Shown here in pieces: positions 58,098 through 64,000 of a DNA stretch of 64,000 bases (position 1 is its first letter; every line of letters begins with the position of its first letter). Under the pieces are notes generated by a model, which saw nothing but the letters and a program-made list of their open reading frames with translations, did not search any database and had not been told where the DNA came from. A program made the translations under genes and the position numbers. The stretch comes from Streptomyces rugosispiralis (GTDB taxonomy: Bacteria > Actinomycetota > Actinomycetes > Streptomycetales > Streptomycetaceae). The stretch is from positions 145,036 through 209,035 of the forward strand of contig NZ_JANIAA010000012.1 of NCBI RefSeq assembly GCF_024505145.1. The letters run 5' to 3'.

Positions 58098-58928
58098 TCA
58101 GTCCGAGATCAGGCCCTCGCGCAGCTGGGCCAGGGTCCGGGTGAGCAGCCGGGAGACATGCATCTGGGAGATCCCGACCTCTTCGCCGATTTGCGACTGC
58201 GTCATATTGGCGAAGAAGCGCAGCATGATGATCTGGCGCTCGCGCGGCGGCAGTTTGGCCAGCAGGGGCTTGAGCGACTCGCGGTACTCCACGCCCTCCA
58301 GTGCGCTGTCCTCGTACCCCAGCCGGTCGGCGAGCGACCCCTCGCCGCCGTCGTCCTCGGGGGACGGGGAGTCCAGCGAGCTGGCCGTGTAGGCATTGCC
58401 CACCGCGAGCCCGTCGACCACGTCCTCCTCGGAGACGCCCAGCGCCGTGGCGAGCTCCGTGACGGTCGGGGAGCGGTCGAGCTTCTGTGACAGCTCGTCG
58501 CTGGCCTTGGTGAGCGCCAGGCGCAGCTCCTGCAGTCGCCGCGGGACCCGCACCGACCAGCTGGTGTCGCGGAAGAACCGCTTGATCTCGCCGACCACGG
58601 TCGGCATGGCGAACGTCGGGAACTCCACGCCCCGTTCGCAGTCGAAGCGGTCGATCGCCTTGATCAGGCCGATGGTGCCGACCTGGACGATGTCCTCCAT
58701 CGGCTCGTTACGGCTGCGGAACCGGGCCGCCGCGTAGCGGACGAGCGGGAGGTTCAGCTCGATGAGGGTGTCACGGACGTAGCCGGCTTCCGCACTGTCC
58801 TTGTCGAGTGTGGCGAGCCGCAGGAAGAGGGAGCGGGAGAGGGTGCGGGTGTCGATGGCGTCGCAGTCGTCAGGCATGAGCGGTGCGTCGGTGTTGAGCA
58901 CCTTCGAGCTGCCCAGTTCTACGGACAT
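58098..58928 (-). CDS. SigB/SigF-family RNA polymerase sigma factor (paralogue 1)
   Basis: 276 aa from the ATG at 58928 preceded by AGGGGG. Regions 2 to 4 are complete: LNLPLVRYAAARFRSRNEPMEDIVQVGTIGLIKAIDRFD, the region 3 helices, and LPPRERQIIMLRFFANMTQSQIGEEVGISQMHVSRLLTRTL. It belongs to the stress/development SigB-like group of Streptomyces. The neighbour upstream is a close paralogue. From memory, tandem SigN/SigF-type pairs occur in other Streptomyces. A SigB-type promoter is seen at 58996-59021. Confidence 0.92.
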   Translation of the reverse strand: MSVELGSSKVLNTDAPLMPDDCDAIDTRTLSRSLFLRLATLDKDSAEAGYVRDTLIELNLPLVRYAAARFRSRNEPMEDIVQVGTIGLIKAIDRFDCERGVEFPTFAMPTVVGEIKRFFRDTSWSVRVPRRLQELRLALTKASDELSQKLDRSPTVTELATALGVSEEDVVDGLAVGNAYTASSLDSPSPEDDGGEGSLADRLGYEDSALEGVEYRESLKPLLAKLPPRERQIIMLRFFANMTQSQIGEEVGISQMHVSRLLTRTLAQLREGLISD

Positions 58929-58995
58929 GCCACCCCCTAGAGGTCGCGGACGGATCCCAGCTGCGCGGTTCGCGTCCGACGCAGCCTCCCCCTGA

Positions 58996-59021
58996 ATACC
59001 GGAGGTCGGGCCGCGGCAAAC
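58996..59021 (-). promoter_or_regulatory. SigB-type promoter GTTT-N16-CGGTAT
   Basis: On the minus strand GTTT (59021-59018) and CGGTAT (59001-58996) are 16 bp apart, close to the Streptomyces SigB-group consensus GNNT-N14-16-GGGTAY. It lies about 68 nt before the sigma gene start, suggesting auto- or cross-activation. Confidence 0.45.
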
Positions 59022-59115
59022 GCGGTTCCTGCAGAATGTCACATGTCGGCAACACGCTGTAGCGCCATGTCGACATTACAGCCTCGAGCTCCCGGGCGGA
59101 GGTCCCTCGCAAGGA

Positions 59116-59949
59116 TCAGGACTCGATCCGGTTTGCGGATCTCAGCCGGGCGAAGCTCCGGGACAGCAGCCGGGACACATGCATCTGGGAGACGCCGAGC
59201 TCGGCACTGATCTGAGATTGCGTCAAGTTGCTGTAGTAACGGAGCAAAAGGATACGCTGCTCGCGCTCGGGCAGTTGCACGAGGAGGTGGCGCACCAGAT
59301 CGCGGTGTTCGACTCCGGCGAGTGCGGGATCCTCGTAGCCGAGCCGGTCGACCAGTCCCGGCAGCCCGTCGCCCTCCTGGGCGGCCTCCAGGGAGGTGGC
59401 GTGATACGAGCGGCCCGCCTCGATGCAGGCCAGCACCTCCTCCTCGCTGAGCTTGAGCCGTTCGGCGATCTCGGCCGTCGTCGGGGAGCGGCCGTGCAGC
59501 ACGGTCAGATCCTCGGTCGCGCCGTTGACCTGCACCCATAGCTCGTGCAACCGGCGCGGGACGTGGACGGTGCGGACGTTGTCGCGGAAGTACCGCTTGA
59601 TCTCGCCGACCACGGTCGGCATGGCGAAGGTCGGGAACTGCACCCCGCGTTCCGGGTCGAACCGGTCGATCGCGTTGATCAGGCCGATGGTGCCGACCTG
59701 GATCACGTCCTCCATGGGCTCGTTGCGGCTGCGGAAGCGGGCCGCGGCGTAGCGGACCAGCGGCAGATTGGCCTCGATCAGCGCGGCGCGCACGCGGGCG
59801 TGCTCGGGGGTTCCGGCGGTGAGGCCCGAGAGCTCGGCGAAGAGCACCTGGGTGAGCGCTCTGGCGTCAGCCCCGCGGCTTCTGCCGCTTTCGCTGCCGC
59901 CATCGCCCTGGGGCGGGGTTCTGGGCGCGGTACGGGCCGACACGGTCAC
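59116..59949 (-). CDS. SigB/SigF-family RNA polymerase sigma factor (paralogue 2)
   Basis: 277 aa from GTG 59949 (a second GTG at 59943 is possible). Region 2 is nearly identical to the preceding paralogue (LPLVRYAAARFRSRNEPMEDVIQVGTIGLINAIDRFDPERGVQFPTFAMPTVVGEIKRYFRD). Region 4 is LPEREQRILLLRYYSNLTQSQISAELGVSQMHVSRLLSRSF. The shared region 2 with different region 3/4 loops fits duplicate sigma factors with overlapping promoter sets. No anti-sigma or antagonist gene adjoins it in this window. Confidence 0.92.
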   Translation of the reverse strand: MTVSARTAPRTPPQGDGGSESGRSRGADARALTQVLFAELSGLTAGTPEHARVRAALIEANLPLVRYAAARFRSRNEPMEDVIQVGTIGLINAIDRFDPERGVQFPTFAMPTVVGEIKRYFRDNVRTVHVPRRLHELWVQVNGATEDLTVLHGRSPTTAEIAERLKLSEEEVLACIEAGRSYHATSLEAAQEGDGLPGLVDRLGYEDPALAGVEHRDLVRHLLVQLPEREQRILLLRYYSNLTQSQISAELGVSQMHVSRLLSRSFARLRSANRIES

Positions 59950-60109
59950 GCCACCCCTTCACGATGTACTCACCCGGCAAAAGCGGTCATAGCATCACAA
60001 GACATGTGCACTGTGTGCAAGCACCGCTTTACCACGTGTTGGTGGAGAAATCGCCCTATAAGGGACTGAAGGGGGCGGGGGTTCGGGGGCGGGGACGGGA
60101 GGGGTGAGG

Positions 60110-60274
60110 CTAGTTGGTCAGTTCCGTCATGAACTCGCCGACGCTCTTGGCGGCGTCCGATATGCCCTCGAAACCGACCTGGACGAGGTCGGCTGCCCGG
60201 GCCGGCGTCTTGATGATCGTGTACAGCACGAAGACGATCAGCATATAGAGCGCGATTTTCTTCGCCTGGGCCAT
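60110..60274 (-). CDS. Small conserved membrane protein
   Basis: 54 aa from ATG 60274 with GGAGAGG upstream. One membrane helix (KKIALYMLIVFVLYTIIKTPARAADLV) and a short amphipathic tail (GFEGISDAAKSVGEFMTEL). Similar short hydrophobic-plus-amphipathic proteins are common in Streptomyces; role unknown. Between the sigma genes and the divergent phosphofructokinase. Confidence 0.7.
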   Translation of the reverse strand: MAQAKKIALYMLIVFVLYTIIKTPARAADLVQVGFEGISDAAKSVGEFMTELTN

Positions 60275-60505
60275 CTGTGCTGCCTCTCCCCGCCGTGCCC
60301 TTGTGCAGTTGCGAGAGTCTATCCACACCTCTGGCGCATCAGTCGTATCAGTCGGATGAACAGATCGATGTTGTGGGGACACCCCTACGCCGCTGTGGGC
60401 GCCGCGCTACATATGGGTGGATTCTGGAGAAAGCGGGGGTGGCAAGAGTGGTGCCGGAAGCGGCGGCGACGGCAGCGGCTCGCGCCGTCGGCGGAGGGAG
60501 CGGAG

Positions 60506-61531
60506 ATGCGTGTCGGTGTGCTGACCGGCGGTGGTGACTGCCCCGGGCTCAACGCCGCGATCCGCGGCATCGTCCGGAAGGGCGTGGAGGTCCACGGCTT
60601 CGAGTTCGTCGGGGTGCGGGACGGCTGGCGCGGCGCGCTCGAAGGAGCCATCGTGCCGCTGGACGTCCCGGCCGTGCGCGGCATCCTGCCACGCGGCGGC
60701 ACCATCCTCGGCTCCTCCCGGACCAACCCCCTGGCCAGTGAGGACGGAGTCGACCGGGTGCGGGAGACGCTCGCCGAGTACGAGGTGGACGCGCTCATCG
60801 CGATCGGCGGCGAGGACACGCTCGGGGTCGCCGCGGAGCTGGGGGGCGAGGGCATCCAGGTGGTCGGGGTGCCCAAGACGATCGACAACGATGTGGCGGG
60901 CACCGACTACACCTTCGGCTTCGACACCGCGGTCAATATCGCCACCGAGGCGATCGACCGGCTGCACACCACCGCCGAATCCCACACCCGCACCCTGGTG
61001 GTCGAGGTCATGGGGCGGCACGCCGGCTGGATCGCCCTGCACTCGGGCATCGCGGGCGGTGCCAACGTCATCCTGATCCCCGAGCAGCCCTTCGACATCG
61101 GCCAGGTCTGCGCCTGGGTGGAGAACCGCTTCACGATCAGATACGCGCCGATCGTGGTGGTGGCGGAGGGGGCCGTGCCGAAGGCGGGCCAGATGGTGGT
61201 CAAGGACTCCAGCCTGGACGAGTTCGGCCATGTCCGGCTGTCCGGCATCGGCGAGTGGCTGTCCCACGAGATCGCCGATCACACCGGTAAGGAGGCCCGC
61301 ACCACGGTCCTGGGCCATATCCAGCGCGGTGGGACGCCCAGCGCCTTCGACCGCTGGCTGGCCACCCGCTTCGGGCTGCGCGCGATCGACACGGTCAAGG
61401 ACCGGGACTTCGGCACGATGGTGGCGCTGCGCGGCACGGACATCGTGCGGATACCGCTCGCGGAGGCCACGGCGGGCACCAAGGGCGTCGATCCGGCGCT
61501 GTACTCGGAATTCGGGGTGTTCTTCGGCTGA
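60506..61531 (+). CDS. pfkA: 6-phosphofructokinase, probable PPi-dependent type
   Basis: 341 aa, ATG after GGAG. Group III phosphofructokinase: GGGDCPGLNAAIRG, TILGSSRTNPL, GGEDT, the catalytic PKTIDNDV, MGRHAGWIA, and GHIQRGGTPSAFDR. Residue 104 is Asp and 124 is Lys (in GGEDT and PKTIDND). This pair is the known hallmark of pyrophosphate-dependent enzymes; ATP-dependent ones have Gly at 104, and Streptomyces ATP-type paralogues read GGEGT. It may therefore be a PPi-PFK like that of Amycolatopsis methanolica, allowing reversible glycolytic flux. Convergent with the stress protein gene. Confidence 0.9.
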   Translation: MRVGVLTGGGDCPGLNAAIRGIVRKGVEVHGFEFVGVRDGWRGALEGAIVPLDVPAVRGILPRGGTILGSSRTNPLASEDGVDRVRETLAEYEVDALIAIGGEDTLGVAAELGGEGIQVVGVPKTIDNDVAGTDYTFGFDTAVNIATEAIDRLHTTAESHTRTLVVEVMGRHAGWIALHSGIAGGANVILIPEQPFDIGQVCAWVENRFTIRYAPIVVVAEGAVPKAGQMVVKDSSLDEFGHVRLSGIGEWLSHEIADHTGKEARTTVLGHIQRGGTPSAFDRWLATRFGLRAIDTVKDRDFGTMVALRGTDIVRIPLAEATAGTKGVDPALYSEFGVFFG

Positions 61532-61644
61532 GCGCGTGCGGGACGCGGGTTCGGGATGTTCGGGACGCTCGGGGCGCCCAGGGCGTGGAAGGCGGGCTCA
61601 GGGCCTATGAGGCCGTGGGAGGGGGCTCAGGCGCGGGAGGTGGC

Positions 61645-62529
61645 TCAGGATCCGGGGTGCGGGACGACCGTCACCGGGCAGTGGGCGTGGTGCAGCACCG
61701 CATGGGCCACCGGTCCCAGCCGCAGCTGGGTGGGCCGGGTGGCCGTACGGCGCCCGATCACCAGCAGACCGGCCCGCTCCGAGGCCCTGACCAGCGCCTC
61801 CGCCGGATTGAGCAGCACGACATCCGGCACCACGGCCACCTCGGGGCAGCCCTCCCGCCACGGCCGCAGGGCGTCCGCGACCACCTGGCTCTCCTGGTCT
61901 TCCCACATCGCCCGGTCCTCCTCCAGCACCGTGAGCATCCAGGCCGACGGGGAGGCCGGAGGCAGCGCCCACGCGTGCACCACCCGCAGCGGGACGCCCC
62001 GCTCCTGGGCGGCGCGGAAGGCGAAGGCGGCCGGCGCCTCCGCCGGGGCGTGGGCGTCGAAGCCGAGCTGCACCTCGTCCGCCTCCGTACCGTCCCACCC
62101 GGCGCCCGCATGGCGCTCCTCCGGCACCGTGACGACGGGGCAGTCCGCCATCGCCGCCACCCGCAGCGCCACGGAGCCCACCGCCAGCCCCTCGAAGCCG
62201 CCCCAGCCCCGGGCCCCGACCACCAGCAGCCCGGCGCTCGCGGCGGCCGTGAGCAGGGCCTCGGCCGGTTCGGCGGCGGTGTGCTCCCCGTCGATCCCGA
62301 GCTCCGGGAGGCGCGCCCGGAAGTCGGCCACCGTCTGCCCGAGCATCTGCTCGCCCACGTTCTGCCAGGCGTCCACTCCGGGCACCGGCGAGACCCTGCG
62401 CGGCAGCGGTGGACAGGCGTGCACCAGGCGCAGCGCGACCCCGCGCCGCGCCGCCTCCCGCGCGGCCCACTCGGCCGCCGTAAGGCTGCGCCGGGAGCCG
62501 TCGACCCCCGCCACGACAGGGCCGCTCAT
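61645..62529 (-). CDS. Tandem universal stress protein
   Basis: 294 aa with two Usp domains (1-142 and 150-294). Each starts with an Asp-containing first strand (VVAGVDGSRRSL; VQLGFDAHAPAE) and ends with the ATP-type G-x2-G-x9-GS/T-like loop (GARGWGGFEGLAVGSVALRVAAMADCPVVTVP; GRRTATRPTQLRLGPVAHAVLHHAHCPVTVVP). The second loop is degenerate. Soluble. Such proteins help survival under stress or hypoxia; binding of ATP is plausible only for the first domain. Confidence 0.88.
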   Translation of the reverse strand: MSGPVVAGVDGSRRSLTAAEWAAREAARRGVALRLVHACPPLPRRVSPVPGVDAWQNVGEQMLGQTVADFRARLPELGIDGEHTAAEPAEALLTAAASAGLLVVGARGWGGFEGLAVGSVALRVAAMADCPVVTVPEERHAGAGWDGTEADEVQLGFDAHAPAEAPAAFAFRAAQERGVPLRVVHAWALPPASPSAWMLTVLEEDRAMWEDQESQVVADALRPWREGCPEVAVVPDVVLLNPAEALVRASERAGLLVIGRRTATRPTQLRLGPVAHAVLHHAHCPVTVVPHPGS

Positions 62530-62899
62530 CCGGTCCTCCTCGGCTGCCGTCCGTCACTCCGGTCCGCGGCTCCGGTCCGTCACCCCGGTCCGGAAACCCC
62601 GGTCCGGAAACCCCGGGCCGTATCTCCTGTCCGTTCCGCTGCCAACTGGGGCACGTCCGTTTAGTCTAGATACGCGACGAAGATCCGACATGCTCGGAGG
62701 GATCGCCGCGTACAGACCGCGAGGGGTAGTGACCGCCCCCGGTCCGGGTGTGCCCCGGATCGGGGGCGGCTCTGCGAGCGAGGACGGGCAAACGCGGCCC
62801 AAGTCCCCCAAAGGTGGGGTGAGATGTCAAGGTTTCGGGGGAAGCGGGGGTGTGCGGAGCGAGCGCAGGATGGGGGCGAGGTAAGGGAAGGAGAGGGAA

Positions 62900-64000
62900 A
62901 TGCGCTCGATCTCATGGCACCTCACCTCGCGTCGTTCAGCATTCGTCGTCGGTTTCGTCGTCGTGGTCGCCGTCGTGGTGGTCCTTGGGATGGTCTCCTC
63001 CTCCGAAAAGGCATCCGGGGAAGCCTCCAAAGAGGCGCCCGGGGAAGCCCCCGGATACGCCTCGACGATCGAATACCGGCGGGAACCCGTCGGAAAGACA
63101 TCGGTCCCCGCGTTCACCTCCTCCATGGGCCGGGACCGCAAACACGTGGTCTCGCCGTCCAACGGAGGCCGTGCCTTCCGCGGCAACACCCCGGGTCTCT
63201 ACGCCGGCGTCCGGAACCGGCAGCCCTGCGAACGGCAGGGACTGCTCCACGACCTCGACGCCGACAAGAAGAAGGGCGCCGCCTGGAGCAAGGTCCAGCA
63301 CATCTCGCCCGACGGCATCCCCGATTTCGTCAACCGGCTCACGAGCGTCACCCTGCGCTCCGACACCTACGCGAAGACCTACGGCTACCGCGGCGGGGTG
63401 AAACCGGTGTCCGCCGTTCTCCAGGCGGGAACGGCGGTTTTCGTCGATGGACGCGGTCTGCCCGTCGTGAAGTGCGACTCCGGCAATCCCGTAAGGGTCT
63501 CGGCCCCGCCGCGCCACGCCAAACCGACCTTCACCGGGCCCGAGTGGAACGGTTTCTCCCGGAGCACGGTGACCGTCATCCACCCGGCCACGAAGAGCGC
63601 CAAGCATCTCGTCCTGGTGGGGATCGGCAAGGCCGAGCTGCTGAAGCGCCCGTTCGGTGACGGCGACGGCAGCGGCGACCCGCGGGACACGGTGCTGGCC
63701 CGCGCCGACTACCCCAAGTTCCTGGCGATGCCGGGCGAGCAGCACGCCCCGCGGCTGCGAGAGGCGCCGAAGGTCACCACGGAGCCGTCCGACCGGTTCA
63801 CCCCGCTGGAGACCGAGCGGCCGTCCGGGACCCCCTCGCAGCAGTCGCAGCCCTCCGACGAGTCGACGGACCCGAATCAGCAGCAGCCGCAGGATCAGCC
63901 CTCGGACCCCGGTCAGCAGCAGCCGCAGGATCAGCCCTCGGACCCGGGTCAGCAGCAGCCGCAGGACCAGCCGTCGGACCCGGGTCAGCAGCAGCCGCAG
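62900..64000 (+). CDS. DUF6777-type secreted protein, truncated by window end
   Basis: 367 codons visible; open to the end. It starts MRSISWHLTSRRSAFVVGF after GGAGAGG and has one N-terminal membrane helix (FVVGFVVVVAVVVVLGMV), so it is secreted or anchored. The body matches DUF6777 (GRAFRGNTPGLYAGVRNRQPCER, AAWSKVQHISPDGIPDFVNRL, TLRSDTYAKTYGYRGG, SAVLQAGTAVFVDGRGLPVVKCDSGNP). The C-terminal end so far is a Gln/Pro/Asp/Ser tract with a 12-residue repeat (QPQDQPSDPGQQ), 36 bp in DNA, continuing past the edge. Function unknown. Confidence 0.8.
   Translation, partial: MRSISWHLTSRRSAFVVGFVVVVAVVVVLGMVSSSEKASGEASKEAPGEAPGYASTIEYRREPVGKTSVPAFTSSMGRDRKHVVSPSNGGRAFRGNTPGLYAGVRNRQPCERQGLLHDLDADKKKGAAWSKVQHISPDGIPDFVNRLTSVTLRSDTYAKTYGYRGGVKPVSAVLQAGTAVFVDGRGLPVVKCDSGNPVRVSAPPRHAKPTFTGPEWNGFSRSTVTVIHPATKSAKHLVLVGIGKAELLKRPFGDGDGSGDPRDTVLARADYPKFLAMPGEQHAPRLREAPKVTTEPSDRFTPLETERPSGTPSQQSQPSDESTDPNQQQPQDQPSDPGQQQPQDQPSDPGQQQPQDQPSDPGQQQPQ

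Overview
The window is high-GC, densely coded DNA with GTG/TTG starts, GGAGG-type ribosome binding sites, SigE- and SigF-family sigma factors, an SSI-type protease inhibitor, DUF7848 and DUF6777 proteins and F420-dependent LLM enzymes. All of this points to the chromosome of a Streptomyces or very close relative. Most of the window reads as chromosomal core, interrupted by two regions of integrated mobile DNA. Domain calls rest on sequence recognition without database searches.

Left region (1-6350): the right-hand part of an integrated conjugative-type element. It ends at 6296-6350 in the 3' half of a tRNA-Ser(UGA) gene whose 5' half is missing, as expected of an attachment site. It carries a GntR-Nudix fusion, an XRE/TPR regulator, a chimeric remnant of an element regulatory gene, and an arsenic island: arsR-acr3-arsC-HAD on the minus strand, divergent from an ArsI/CadI-type gene on the plus strand. 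Several perfect palindromes lie in its promoters.

Core segment (6430-23420): small secreted and hypothetical genes, an XRE regulator, a primase-polymerase-like protein, and an acyl-CoA operon. The operon (MaoC-DUF35, MaoC, thiolase-like) resembles the steroid side-chain set chsH2-chsH1-ltp2 and stands behind a palindrome-bearing promoter. Then come a secreted DUF1906 protein, a SigE-family sigma factor, an acyl-CoA ligase, a giant PAS/receiver protein that looks like a pseudokinase, an SSI inhibitor and tRNA-Ser(GCU).

Mobile region (23748-31716): tRNA-Arg(ACG) followed by two further copies of its 3' end near 29.2 kb and 31.65 kb, each with a downstream terminator. This is the signature of two integrative elements stacked at one tRNA. 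The first holds a decayed integrase, DUF7848 and ATPase genes, a TPR regulator, a RibD-like deaminase and a DinB-like gene with a TTA codon. The second holds one secreted beta-propeller-like protein with a His-rich tail.

Core segment (31760-64000): an amidase, lipoproteins, an MMPL transporter with a NarL-type two-component pair, initiator tRNA-Met, an amidohydrolase and an F420-type oxidoreductase. Next is an OmpR-type two-component pair followed by cell-envelope glycosyltransferase genes (GT2-GtrA and GT39). Two drug-efflux loci follow: DHA2 with a TetR regulator, and MarR-MFS-YceI with extra carboxypeptidase-regulatory-like domains. Then come two tandem SigF-family sigma factors, a phosphofructokinase with PPi-type active-site residues, a universal stress protein and the start of a DUF6777 protein cut by the window edge. 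Short tandem repeats are unusually common, both between genes and in frame within them.
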